The translations under genes were made by a program, and so were the position numbers. A DNA stretch of 64,000 nt from Geodermatophilus marinus (GTDB lineage Bacteria > Actinomycetota > Actinomycetes > Mycobacteriales > Geodermatophilaceae), in NCBI RefSeq assembly GCF_003428645.1, contig NZ_QVQH01000009.1, positions 121,448 to 185,447 of the forward strand, given 5' to 3'. Every line of letters begins with the position of its first letter. Position 1 is the stretch's first letter. A model generated the notes under the pieces. The model made no database searches. It saw only the letters and a program-made list of their open reading frames with translations, and was not told where the DNA came from. Below, in pieces: positions 24,541-32,772 of the stretch.

Positions 24541-26148
24541 TCAGCCGGGCCGCTGCTCCTGCACGCGGTCGTCGCGGGGCTGCGTCGCGCCGTCGGCCGG
24601 CGACCGCCCGCGGGTGCGCGACCCCAGCCGGCGCAGCAGCGCCGCGACCTCGGCCGTCGCCGAGGTCGTGACCCGCTCGGGCAGGTCCCGCTCGACCGCG
24701 GCCAGGCGGTCGGCCAGCGTCCGCTCCTCCTCGCCGAGCAGCCCGCGGTAGGCCGGGTCCAGGAGGTAGCCGGTGGGCGGGGTGGACAGGCAGCCGATGA
24801 GGTCGAGCAGCACCTCCAGCAGCCGGGCGGCCTCGGCCGGGCTGGTGCCGGCCGACGTCATCGCCACGGTGTGCACATCGCGCTCCCACAGCCGGGCGCG
24901 GGCCGGGTCCTCGCGCAGCGCGAGCACGGTGCCGCTGCGCCGCCGGGGCGCGGCACCGGGGGCCTGCACCGCGGTGCGCACCTGGTGGGCGATGCGGATC
25001 AGGTCGTCGTCCTGCAGGGAGGTGCCGACGAACAGGACGTGCCGGGTGAGCAGCAGCGAGTGCAGGACGCCGGCCAGCGCGGCGCGCGAGTCGCCGAAGG
25101 CCAGGTACTCCTCCCGGGTCAGGACGACGCTCTCCGGGTGGGCGGCGTCGCCGTGCAGCTTGAGCAGCCAGGGCCGGCCGGGCTCGGCCTCGTCGAAGGG
25201 CAGCACGGTGAGCTCGCGGCCGATGTCCCCGGCGGCGAGCTCCACGAGCGGGTCGTAGTTGGTGGTCACGTACTCCTGCACCGGCAGGTCGGCGAGCAGC
25301 GCGTGGGCCAGGGCGTAGCGGGCCGGGCCGAACCGCTCCTGCACGTAGGCCTGCAGCCGCTCGGCGCCGAGCTCGCGGGCCAGCAGGGCGGCGGCGTCCT
25401 GGGCCGGCAGGCCGTCCAGCCCGGCCCGCAGCCCGGCGTCCAGGCCGCTCCGCCCGGCCAGCTCGTCGAGCAGCTGCTCCCAGGTGGGCAGGCCGGCGGC
25501 GGCGCTCACCCCCGCGCCGGCGAAGACGGCGAGCTGGCCGCGGCGGGCGCGCTCCCCCAGGTCGGCCGCCACGGCGCGCAGCGGGTCGGGCAGCGCCCAG
25601 TTGGCGTCCTCGCCGCGGCGCACCCGCTGCGCCGCGGCCAGGTCGCTGGGCCCGCGCAGCACGAGGGCGATGTCGAGGCCGTGCCGCTCGGCGGCCTCCC
25701 GCAGCACCGGGATCAGCCGGGCCAGCAGGGTGCCCCGCTGCCCTGCCGCCCCGCCCCAGCCGGTGCCCAGCGCGGGCAGCGCGACCAGCCGCCGCGCGCG
25801 CCCGTTCACGGGCCGCTCCACCGGCCGCCGGGCGACGGCGTCGAGGGCCTCGCGGGTGCCGTCGAGCAGCCACGGCAGCGCGTCCCCGTCGTCGACCAGC
25901 CCGTCGTCGACGGTGTCGACGAGCCACACCTGCGGCGAGGGCCCTCCGGGCGCGCGGAGCACCCGCTCGGGGCCCGACCAGCCCAGCCGCAGGCAGAGGC
26001 CGCCGTCGTCCTCGGTGGCGACGAGGTCCTCCGGCAGCAGCTCCCGCCATCCGGCGGTGACCCGCAGCGAGCGGTCGGTGGGCACCAGGACGTCGTCGCA
26101 CACCAGCCGACGGAGGTCGGCACCGACCGCGAACACGTGCCCCGCCAC
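24541..26148 (-). CDS. Macro-like/SIR2 domain fusion protein
   Basis: About 535 residues. The SIR2-like core (about 203-385) has the NAD-binding LAVFAGAGVSAAAGLPTWEQ, EYVTTNYDPLVELA (Asn297, Asp299), KLHGDAAHPESVVLT (His332) and VLFVGTSLQDDDL. Such SIR2 domains in bacteria often act as NADases in antiviral abortive systems. The N-terminal ~190 residues look macro-domain-like (DDVLVPTDRSLRVTAGWRE, RRLVALPALGTGWGG), a possible ADP-ribose sensor. The C-terminal ~130 residues are helical. The start is uncertain: GTG 26148 is used, GTG 26136 is possible; neither has a good ribosome site. Upstream of the P450 in the same direction. Defence role is inference from family. Confidence 0.75.
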   Translation of the reverse strand: MAGHVFAVGADLRRLVCDDVLVPTDRSLRVTAGWRELLPEDLVATEDDGGLCLRLGWSGPERVLRAPGGPSPQVWLVDTVDDGLVDDGDALPWLLDGTREALDAVARRPVERPVNGRARRLVALPALGTGWGGAAGQRGTLLARLIPVLREAAERHGLDIALVLRGPSDLAAAQRVRRGEDANWALPDPLRAVAADLGERARRGQLAVFAGAGVSAAAGLPTWEQLLDELAGRSGLDAGLRAGLDGLPAQDAAALLARELGAERLQAYVQERFGPARYALAHALLADLPVQEYVTTNYDPLVELAAGDIGRELTVLPFDEAEPGRPWLLKLHGDAAHPESVVLTREEYLAFGDSRAALAGVLHSLLLTRHVLFVGTSLQDDDLIRIAHQVRTAVQAPGAAPRRRSGTVLALREDPARARLWERDVHTVAMTSAGTSPAEAARLLEVLLDLIGCLSTPPTGYLLDPAYRGLLGEEERTLADRLAAVERDLPERVTTSATAEVAALLRRLGSRTRGRSPADGATQPRDDRVQEQRPG

Positions 26149-26242
26149 GGAGCCGGGCGTACCCGCCGCGCCCGCGGCGGGAACCGCGTCCCGGAGCGGG
26201 GTCGAGCGGCCGGTGACCCGGGTGCTCGGCCGACCGTGCGGG

Positions 26243-26863
26243 TCAGGCGCGGGGCAGGCAGCCCCCGGCGCCGCACGCGCAGCCGGCACAGGCGGCCGGC
26301 CGGGGCGCGGGGGCCGGCTGGTCGGGCACGGCCCGGCGGGTCGCCCCGCCGACGAGCAGGACGACCCCGAGCAGCGCGGCGACGAGGGCGGCGACCACGG
26401 TGGCCCCGCCGGTCGCCCGCTCCCACCCGCTGCCCAGCCAGGCGGCGGCGAGCAGGCCGGTGACCAGCGCGCACCAGACCAGCGCCGCCTGACCGCCCCG
26501 CCGGGCCTCGCCGCCGCGGCGGAGCAGGGCCAGCGCGCCGGCGAGCAGCCCGGCCGGCACCGCGACGAGCAGGACCCCGGCCGACAGCGGCTCGGAGAGC
26601 GCGGCGACGGCCAGGGCGGCGAGCCCGCCGGCGACCGCGGTCGCGCCCGCGGGCGACCGGCCGCCGGCCCGCGCGCCGGCGGCCCCCACGGCCAGGCCCG
26701 CGGCGGCGAGCAGCACGCGGGCGCCCCCGGACCAGGCGACCCCCGCGACGGCGAGGCCCAGCAGCAGCAGGCCGGCCGCGATCGACGCGGTCCGGCCGGT
26801 CGCGGCCGGGGAGCGGCCGGCGCGGGCGGTCGCCGGGGCGGTCGTCGTCGAGGCGTGTCCCAC
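26243..26863 (-). CDS. Membrane protein with cysteine-rich tail
   Basis: 206 residues. A short disordered N-terminus (Thr/Ala/Arg), then about six hydrophobic segments (for instance ASIAAGLLLLGLAVAGVAW, LSAGVLLVAVPAGLLAGALAL, VVAALVAALLGVVLLVGG) and a proline-rich C-terminal tail ending in a cysteine cluster ACAGCACGAGGC that could bind metal or take a lipid. Not a known family. The GTG start has GACACT seven bases upstream, a leaderless pattern. Upstream of the SIR2 gene on the same strand with a 94-base gap; whether they are co-transcribed is unclear. Confidence 0.5.
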   Translation of the reverse strand: MGHASTTTAPATARAGRSPAATGRTASIAAGLLLLGLAVAGVAWSGGARVLLAAAGLAVGAAGARAGGRSPAGATAVAGGLAALAVAALSEPLSAGVLLVAVPAGLLAGALALLRRGGEARRGGQAALVWCALVTGLLAAAWLGSGWERATGGATVVAALVAALLGVVLLVGGATRRAVPDQPAPAPRPAACAGCACGAGGCLPRA

Positions 26864-26985
26864 GGCGACCAGTGTCCCCCACCGCGGCGGTCACCCCGCG
26901 GGCGCCCGGCGGGCGGCCGCCCCGAGGCCTCCACCGACCAGGGCGGGGCGCTGCGCCTGCCGGCCCGGTCCCCGGGCGGCGACCG

Positions 26986-27388
26986 CAGGTCGTCCGCGGC
27001 GTGCTCGCCTGGCCCGGCGGGCAGCTGCTGGTGGTCACCGTCGGCCTGGTGGTCGCCGGAATCGGCGTCTACCACGTCCGGAAGGGGCTGCGGTCGCGGT
27101 TCCTCGGCGAGATCGACCTCTCCTCCTACCCCCGGCCGCTGCGCACGCTGGTCCACCGCTGGAGCCAACTGGGCTTCGCGCTGAAGGGGGTGGCCCTGGT
27201 GCTCGTCGGCACCGTGATGGCGTGGGCGGCGGCGGGCTTCGACCCCGAGCAGGCCACCGGGCTCGACGGCGCGCTGCGCGCGGTCGCGATGGGGCCCTAC
27301 GGCGCGTGGGGGCTCACCGCCGTCGCCGTCGGGCTCCGGCTCGTTCGCCGTGTACTGCCTGGCCAGGGCCCGGCACCCGGTCGGCTGA
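26986..27388 (+). pseudogene. Degenerate DUF1206 membrane gene (first of three)
   Basis: The reading GVLAWPGGQLLVVTVGLVVAG, YHVRKGLRSRFLGEIDL, GFALKGVALVLVGTVMAWAA and TGLDGALRAVAMGPYG match the C-terminal part of the two intact neighbours, but the N-terminal membrane segments are missing. Near 27337 an extra base shifts the frame: the true end, SFAVYCLARARHPVG and stop at 27386-27388, continues in the next frame. Without the shift the frame would run on and appear fused to the next gene; that fusion is an artefact. So a 5'-truncated, frameshifted remnant of a DUF1206 paralogue. Confidence 0.75.
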
Positions 27389-27465
27389 CCGGCCGCCGTC
27401 CGACCCGGCGGAGGCGCCGCCGCTGTGCCACGCTGATCATCGGGGTCGAGAGGGAGGACGGCGGG

Positions 27466-28314
27466 ATGAGCGGGCACGGGACGACGGGCCGGGCCGCCGG
27501 CGCGGCCGGCCGCGCCGGGGACAGCGACGCGCTGGAGAACCTCGCGCGGGTGGGGCTGGTGGCCTACGGGGTGGTGCACCTGCTCATCGCCTGGCTGGCC
27601 CTCCAGCTGGCCTGGGGCGGGGGCAGCCAGGAGCAGGCCGACCAGGCCGGCGCGCTGGCCGTCCTCGCCGAGCAGCCGCTGGGCACCCCCCTGCTGTGGG
27701 TGCTGGGCATCGGCCTGGTCGCCCTGGCCGCCTGGCAGCTCGCCGAGGTGCTGCGCTGGCGCGGCGCGCTGTCCTCCTCCGGGGACGCGCGGAAGAAGGC
27801 CGTCGGCAAGATCGTGAAGTCGGTGGCCCGGGCCGTCGTCTACGCCGCCCTGGCGGTCACCGCCCTGCGCTACGCGACCGGCGGCGGCTCCTCGGGCTCC
27901 TCGCAGCAGCAGCAGGTCTCCGGCGTGTTCGGCTGGCCGGGCGGGCGCTGGCTGGTCGCCATCGCCGGGCTGGTCGTCATCGGCGTCGGCGTCCACCACG
28001 TGGTCAAGGGCGTCACGAAGAAGTTCCTCGAGCAGATCGAGCTGTCCCGGGCCTCCGCCGGCACCCGGCGGGTGGTGACCCGGCTCGGCCAGGTCGGCTA
28101 CCCGGCCAAGGGCGTGGCCCTCGGCGTGGTCGGCGGTCTCTTCGTGTGGGCCGCGATCACCTTCGACCCGGCCAAGGCCTCGGGCCTGGGGGGTGCGATG
28201 CGCACGCTGCTGGAGGCCCCGTTCGGGCAGGTCCTGCTCACGCTCGTCGCCCTGGGCATCGCCGCCTTCGGCGCGTTCGTCCTGGCCCGGGCCCGCTACC
28301 CCGAGCGGACCTGA
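27466..28314 (+). CDS. DUF1206 membrane protein (second of three)
   Basis: 282 residues. DUF1206 proteins have about six membrane helices in three similar pairs. Seen: an N-terminal soluble part, NLARVGLVAYGVVHLLIAWL, LLWVLGIGLVALAAWQLAEV, VYAALAVTALRYA, then GWPGGRWLVAIAGLVVIGVG, the basic loop KGVTKKFLEQIEL, LGQVGYPAKGVALGVVGGLF and LVALGIAAFGAFVLARARYPE. Function unknown. The ATG at 27466 follows AGGGAGG, clearly the start. Followed immediately by a third paralogue and DUF2254, forming an operon of membrane proteins. Confidence 0.85.
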   Translation: MSGHGTTGRAAGAAGRAGDSDALENLARVGLVAYGVVHLLIAWLALQLAWGGGSQEQADQAGALAVLAEQPLGTPLLWVLGIGLVALAAWQLAEVLRWRGALSSSGDARKKAVGKIVKSVARAVVYAALAVTALRYATGGGSSGSSQQQQVSGVFGWPGGRWLVAIAGLVVIGVGVHHVVKGVTKKFLEQIELSRASAGTRRVVTRLGQVGYPAKGVALGVVGGLFVWAAITFDPAKASGLGGAMRTLLEAPFGQVLLTLVALGIAAFGAFVLARARYPERT

Positions 28315-28315
28315 C

Positions 28316-29197
28316 CTGCCGGCCTCCCCCGGGCGGGCCGCCCAGCCGCTGGTCGACCGCCTGCACCGGGCGGTCGAGCACGCCCGCGAGGTCACCGACC
28401 ACCCGGTGCTCGAGCACGTCGCGCGGGCCGGGCTGGTCGCCTACGGCCTCATGCACTTCCTCATCGCCTACCTGGCGCTGCAGCTGGCCTGGGGCGTGCC
28501 CGCCGCCGACGCCGACCAGACCGGGGCGCTCAAGGCGCTGCACGGGGCCCCGGCCGGCCCGGTCCTGCTGTGGGTCGTGGGGCTGGGCATGCTCGCCCTG
28601 GCAGTGTGGCAGGCCGGCGAGGTGCTGCTGTGGTGGCGCGGCCTGCTCGACGCCGACCACCGCGCGCGCACCTGCTTCGTCTGCGCCAAGTGCCTGGCCA
28701 AGGCGGCCGTGTACGCCGTCCTCGGGGCCACCGCGCTGCTGTTCGCCGTGGGCGTCACCTACCAGGCCGACGAGCGCCTGCAGCACCTCACCGACGAGAC
28801 CCTGGAGGTCCCCGGCGGCGCGGCCATGGTGGGGGCGGTCGCCGTCGCGGTGGTGGGCGTCGGGGCCTACACGCTGGTCCGCGGCCTCACCGGCGGCTTC
28901 ATGCGGGACATCGACCTGCCCGCCGCACCGGACCGCTGGGAGCCGCTCATCGAGGGCCTCGGCCGGGTCGGCCACGTCGCGAAGGGCATCGCCTTCGGCC
29001 TCGTCGGGGTGCTGCTGTTCCAGGCGGCCGTCACCGAGGACGTGTCGACCGCGACCGGCCTGGACGGCGCCCTGACCACCATCGGCTCGGCCGGCGCCGG
29101 GCCGTGGCTGCTGACGGCGGTCGCGGCCGGTTTCGCCGCGTACGGGGTCTACGCCCTGGCCCGCGCCCGCTACCCCGACCGGGACCCGTCCTCGTGA
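28316..29197 (+). CDS. DUF1206 membrane protein (third of three), start uncertain
   Basis: About 293 residues with the same six-helix plan: HVARAGLVAYGLMHFLIAYL, LLWVVGLGMLALAVWQAGEV, CLAKAAVYAVLGATALLFAV, MVGAVAVAVVGVGAYTLVRG, VGHVAKGIAFGLVGVLLFQ, VAAGFAAYGVYALARARYPD. Unlike its neighbour it has a C-x2-C pair (FVCAKCLAK) in the first cytoplasmic loop. No ATG, GTG or TTG lies close to the expected N-terminus: CTG 28316, one base after the previous stop, gives a matching length and has GAGCGGA upstream; GTG 28406 is the next choice and loses 30 residues. Its stop overlaps the DUF2254 start (GTGA). Confidence 0.7.
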   Translation: MPASPGRAAQPLVDRLHRAVEHAREVTDHPVLEHVARAGLVAYGLMHFLIAYLALQLAWGVPAADADQTGALKALHGAPAGPVLLWVVGLGMLALAVWQAGEVLLWWRGLLDADHRARTCFVCAKCLAKAAVYAVLGATALLFAVGVTYQADERLQHLTDETLEVPGGAAMVGAVAVAVVGVGAYTLVRGLTGGFMRDIDLPAAPDRWEPLIEGLGRVGHVAKGIAFGLVGVLLFQAAVTEDVSTATGLDGALTTIGSAGAGPWLLTAVAAGFAAYGVYALARARYPDRDPSS

Positions 29198-30555
29198 CCC
29201 GGCGGACCCGCGGCAGCCGCTGGCAGGCGGTCCGCGCCACGGTGACCGGGTCGCTGTGGCCGATCCCCACCATGGCCGTCACGGCGGCGGTGGGCCTGGG
29301 CATCGGCCTGACCGAGCTGGACCAGGCCCTGGCGTTCGGGGACAACCCGGCGCAGTTCGTGTTCACCGGCGGGCCGTCGGCGGCGCGAACGGTCCTCTCG
29401 GCGATCGCCTCGTCGCTGATCTCGGTGACCACGCTCCTGTTCTCGCTCACCATCGTCACCCTGCAGCTGGCCAGCAGCCAGTACTCCCCCCGGCTGCTGC
29501 AGACCTTCGTCCGCGACCGCGTCGTGCAGATCTGCCTGGGCGTGCTGCTGGGCACCTTCGTCTACGCCCTCGCGGTGCTGCGCACCGTGCGCTCGGCGGA
29601 CGAGGCGCAGGGCTCGTCGTTCGTCCCCCGCATCTCGGTGACCGTCGCCTTCGTCCTCGCGCTCGCCTCCGTCGCCGCGCTGGTGACGTTCCTCAGCCAC
29701 CAGACCCGGCAGCTGCGGGTCGAGACGATGATGCGCGACGTGCACGCCGAGGCCTCGCCCACGGTGCGGCGCATCGACCGCGAGCTCGACGAGGACGACC
29801 AGCCCGACGAGGACCTCCCGCCGGTGCCCGAGCGCGCCCGCCCGGTCTGCGCCCGGCACAGCGGCTTCTACGTGCAGCTCGCCGAGGCGCCGCTGCTGGA
29901 GGCGCTGGCCGGCTCCGGCGCCTCGCTGCAGCTGGCGGTCCGCCCCGGCGACCCGGTCATCGAGGGCACGCCGGTGGGCTGGGCCTGGACCGACGCCCCG
30001 GGCACCGAGGTGCCCGTCGAGGACCTCGAGGCCGCCCTGGGGCGCCATCTCACCCTCGCGTACGAGCGCTACGACCTCGGCGACCCCAGCTACGGGCTGC
30101 GCAAGCTGGTCGACATCGCGGCGCGGGCGCTGTCCCCGGGCATCAACGACCCGACGACCGCGGTGCACGCGCTGTCGCACGTCTCCGCCCTGCTCGGGCA
30201 GGCCACCGCGCGCGACACCCGGCACCGCCGGGTCAGCGACGAGACCGGCCGGGAGCGGCTGCAGATCGCCTCGTGGGACTTCCCCGCGTTGATGGACCTC
30301 GCCCTCACCCAGCCCCGCCTCTACGGCAGCGAGGACCCCACCGTCGTCGCCCGGCTCTTCGCCCTGCTGGCCGAGGTGGCCTGGCGGGCGCGGACGCCGC
30401 GGCAGCGCGCCGCCGTGCTCACCCAGCGCGACGCCCTCGCCGGGCAGTGCGCGGCCGACCCGCCCACCGGCCGCACCGCCGCGGACGTGCGGCGGTGGGC
30501 CGGTGCGGTGGACGCCGCCCTGGCCGGCCGGTGGGAGCCCCTGTTGGGGCGCTGA
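29194..30555 (+). CDS. DUF2254 membrane protein
   Basis: 453 residues. DUF2254 proteins are membrane proteins of unknown function. Seen: a short basic start, four N-terminal hydrophobic helices (WPIPTMAVTAAVGLGIGL, TVLSAIASSLISVTTLLFSL, the LQLASSQYSPRLLQTFVRD motif typical of the family, VVQICLGVLLGTFVYALAVL, VTVAFVLALASVAALVTFLS), then a soluble C-terminal domain with HSGFYVQL, LRKLVDIAARALSPGINDP and a family-conserved DPTTAVHALSHV. Translation is coupled by a 4-base overlap (GTGA) to the third DUF1206 gene. A long inverted repeat begins inside its stop codon region. Confidence 0.85.
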   Translation: MTRRTRGSRWQAVRATVTGSLWPIPTMAVTAAVGLGIGLTELDQALAFGDNPAQFVFTGGPSAARTVLSAIASSLISVTTLLFSLTIVTLQLASSQYSPRLLQTFVRDRVVQICLGVLLGTFVYALAVLRTVRSADEAQGSSFVPRISVTVAFVLALASVAALVTFLSHQTRQLRVETMMRDVHAEASPTVRRIDRELDEDDQPDEDLPPVPERARPVCARHSGFYVQLAEAPLLEALAGSGASLQLAVRPGDPVIEGTPVGWAWTDAPGTEVPVEDLEAALGRHLTLAYERYDLGDPSYGLRKLVDIAARALSPGINDPTTAVHALSHVSALLGQATARDTRHRRVSDETGRERLQIASWDFPALMDLALTQPRLYGSEDPTVVARLFALLAEVAWRARTPRQRAAVLTQRDALAGQCAADPPTGRTAADVRRWAGAVDAALAGRWEPLLGR

Positions 30556-30653
30556 GCGGAGTGGATCCCGGAAGGACCCCCTGCTCCCCACCACTCGCAC
30601 GCTCGCGGCGGGCCCCCTGCAGGGGGCCACGCCGACGGATCCACTCCGCTCAG
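30552..30653. repeat. Long intergenic inverted repeat with internal palindrome
   Basis: 17-base arms CTGAGCGGAGTGGATCC (30552-30568) and its exact complement (30637-30653), 68 bases apart, enclose a perfect 18-base palindrome GGCCCCCTGCAGGGGGCC (30611-30628). The left arm includes the DUF2254 stop codon. It lies between convergent genes, so it may terminate both, but its size suggests a repeated intergenic element. Confidence 0.6.
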
Positions 30654-30662
30654 CCCCGTCCG

Positions 30663-31436
30663 CTAGCCGCGCGGGCCGCCCGCGACGTAGAGCACCTGCC
30701 CGGAGACGAACCCGGCCCCCTCGCTCACCAGGAACGAGACGGTGTGCGCGATGTCCTCGGGCTGCCCGGCGCGGGCGACCGGGATCCCCGCGGCCCGCTC
30801 GGCGACGTACTCGTCCCAGTCCCGGCCGAGCCGCGCGGCGGTGGCCCGGGTCATCTCGGTGACGATGAAACCCGGCGCCACGGCGTTGGCGGTGACCCCG
30901 TACTTCCCGAGCTCGACGGCGAGGGTCTTGGTGAACCCCTGCAGCCCGGCCTTCGCCGTGGCGTAGTTGGCCTGGCCGCGGTTGCCCAGCGCCGAGGTGC
31001 TCGACAGGGTGACCACGCGCCCCCAGTGCGCCTCGACCATGTGCGCCTGCACGGCCCGGGTCATGAGGAACGACCCGCGCAGGTGCACGTGCATGACGAG
31101 GTCCCAGTCGGCGTCGGTCATGCGGAACAGCAGGTTGTCCCGGGTGACGCCGGCGTTGTTGACCAGCACGAGCGGCGGCCCGAGCTCGGCGGCGATCCGT
31201 GCGACCGCGGCGCTCACCTGGTCGGCGTCACCGACGTCGGCGCCCACGCCGAGCGCCCGCCCGCCGGCCTGCTCGATCCCGGCCACGGTGCCGGCGGTGT
31301 CCTCCTCGCGCAGGTCGAGCACCGCGACCGCGAAGCCGTCGGCGGCCAGCCGCCGGGCGGTGGCCGCGCCGATGCCCCGGGCGGCGCCGGTGACGACGGC
31401 GACGCGCTGCGGGCCGCCCGCGACGGCCTCGCTCAC
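30663..31436 (-). CDS. FabG-like short-chain dehydrogenase/reductase
   Basis: 257 residues. NAD(P)-dependent SDR: cofactor motif VVTGAARGIGAATARRLAADG, the acidic LDLREEDT (aspartate after the second strand suggests NAD), VLVNNAGVTRDNLLF, active site SSTSALGNRGQANYATAKAG (Ser, Tyr, Lys) and the C-terminal PEDIAHTVSFLVSEGAGFVSGQ. Resembles 3-ketoacyl-CoA/ACP reductase; because it overlaps a thiolase gene by 4 bases (GTGA), a 3-hydroxyacyl-CoA dehydrogenase or acetoacetyl-CoA reductase role is likely. Ends in TAG next to the large inverted repeat. Confidence 0.85.
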   Translation of the reverse strand: MSEAVAGGPQRVAVVTGAARGIGAATARRLAADGFAVAVLDLREEDTAGTVAGIEQAGGRALGVGADVGDADQVSAAVARIAAELGPPLVLVNNAGVTRDNLLFRMTDADWDLVMHVHLRGSFLMTRAVQAHMVEAHWGRVVTLSSTSALGNRGQANYATAKAGLQGFTKTLAVELGKYGVTANAVAPGFIVTEMTRATAARLGRDWDEYVAERAAGIPVARAGQPEDIAHTVSFLVSEGAGFVSGQVLYVAGGPRG

Positions 31437-32650
31437 GCGCCCACCCGCTCGAACAGCGCGGCCAGGCCCTGCCCGCCGCCGATGCACATCGTCTCCAGCC
31501 CGTAGCGGGCGTCGCGCCGGACCATCTCGCGGGCCAGCGTGGCCAGGATCCGCCCGCCGGTGGCGCCCACCGGGTGGCCGAGGGAGATGCCCGAGCCGTT
31601 GACGTTCATCCGGTCGAAGTCGCCGGGGGTGAAGCCCCACTCGCGGGTCACTGCGAGGACCTGCGACGCGAAGGCCTCGTTGAGCTCGATGAGGTCGACG
31701 TCCTCGAGCGCGACCCCGGCCTGGTCGAGGGCCTTGGCCGTGGCCGGCACCGGGCCGATGCCCATGGTGCGCGGCGGCACGCCGCCGATGCCCCAGGACA
31801 CCAGCCGCACCAGCGGGCGCAGCCCCAGCTCGGCGGCCCGCTCGGGGGAGGTGACCACGCAGACGGCGGCGCCGTCGTTCTGGCCGGAGGCGTTGCCCGC
31901 GGTGACGGTGGCCTCGGCGTCGTCCCTGCCCATGATCGGCCGGAGCTTGGCGAGGGTCTCCACCGTCGAGTCGGGGCGGATGTGCTCGTCGCGGTCGACG
32001 ACCGTCTCACCCTTCCGGGACGTCACGGTCACCGGCACGATCTCGTCGGCGAAGCGCCCCTCGTCGGTGGCCGCGGCGGCCCGCTGGTGACTGCGGACGG
32101 CGTACTCGTCCTGCTCCTCCCGAGGGATGCGGTACTCGCGGCGCAGGTTCTCGGCGGTCTCCAGCATCCCGCCCGGGACCGGGTGGTGCTGCCCGCCGGC
32201 GGTGACCCGGCCGCGGGCCAGGCCGTCCTGCAGCAGTACGCCGGGCCCGGCCTTGACCCCCCAGCGCATGGCGTGCGTGTAGAACGGCGCGTTGCTCATC
32301 GACTCCGCGCCCCCGGCGAGGACCAGCTCGGAGGCGCCGGAGCTCACCTGCATGGCCGCGTAGAGCACCGCCTGCAGGCCGGAGCCGCAGCGCCGGTCGA
32401 CCTGCAGCCCGGAGGCGGTCACCGGCAGGCCGGCGTCGAGGGCGGCGACCCGGCCCAGCGCGGGGGCCTCCATCGTGGGGTAGCAGTGCCCGAGCAGGAC
32501 GTCGTCCACCGACTCCGGCGGCAGGCCGGTGCGCTCCATGAGCGCCCGGATCACCGTGGACGCGAGGTCCTGGACCGGCACGTCCCGCAGGGACCCCCCG
32601 AAGCCCCCCACCGGGGTCCGCAGGGGCTCGCAGATGACCGCATCTCGCAC
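31433..32650 (-). CDS. Acetyl-CoA acyltransferase/acetyltransferase (thiolase)
   Basis: 405 residues, standard thiolase length. Active-site Cys88 in VDRRCGSGLQAVL, the NVNGSGISLGHPVGATGGR motif with His359, and Cys389 in ETMCIGGGQG. It condenses or cleaves acyl-CoA with acetyl-CoA; chain-length preference is not readable. The GTG start follows an excellent AGGAGGAGG; longer upstream readings are not supported. First gene of a two-gene unit with the SDR (4-base overlap), fitting beta-oxidation or PHB-type metabolism. Divergent from the MFS gene. Confidence 0.9.
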   Translation of the reverse strand: MRDAVICEPLRTPVGGFGGSLRDVPVQDLASTVIRALMERTGLPPESVDDVLLGHCYPTMEAPALGRVAALDAGLPVTASGLQVDRRCGSGLQAVLYAAMQVSSGASELVLAGGAESMSNAPFYTHAMRWGVKAGPGVLLQDGLARGRVTAGGQHHPVPGGMLETAENLRREYRIPREEQDEYAVRSHQRAAAATDEGRFADEIVPVTVTSRKGETVVDRDEHIRPDSTVETLAKLRPIMGRDDAEATVTAGNASGQNDGAAVCVVTSPERAAELGLRPLVRLVSWGIGGVPPRTMGIGPVPATAKALDQAGVALEDVDLIELNEAFASQVLAVTREWGFTPGDFDRMNVNGSGISLGHPVGATGGRILATLAREMVRRDARYGLETMCIGGGQGLAALFERVGA

Positions 32651-32760
32651 GGGGATCCTCCTCCTGTAGTCCACGACGAACAGGGCGAGTGTGCCCCGCG
32701 GCGGCACGGCGCGCGGCGGCACCCTCCCCCCGGGAGCGGGCGCGCGGGCCGCGGAGTCCC

Positions 32761-32766
32761 TAAGGT
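32761..32766 (+). promoter_or_regulatory. -10 element of probable leaderless MFS promoter
   Basis: TAAGGT ends six bases before the GTG start at 32773; no ribosome site is seen between. Confidence 0.5.
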
Positions 32767-32772
32767 CCCCCC

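Noticed and set aside
24541..26148. Thoeris ThsA
   Set aside because: The order is macro-like region before SIR2 and there is no TIR partner (ThsB) in the neighbourhood. Only a generic defence-like SIR2 protein can be supported.
26872..28314. A single 480-residue DUF1206 fusion protein
   Set aside because: It joins a decayed copy, whose real end lies in another frame at 27388, to an intact gene with its own ATG and AGGAGG-like ribosome site at 27466.
28193..28315. ATG at 28193 as start of the third DUF1206 gene
   Set aside because: It would overlap the preceding gene by over 120 bases and add arginine/cysteine-rich sequence unlike the family. CTG 28316 or GTG 28406 fit better.
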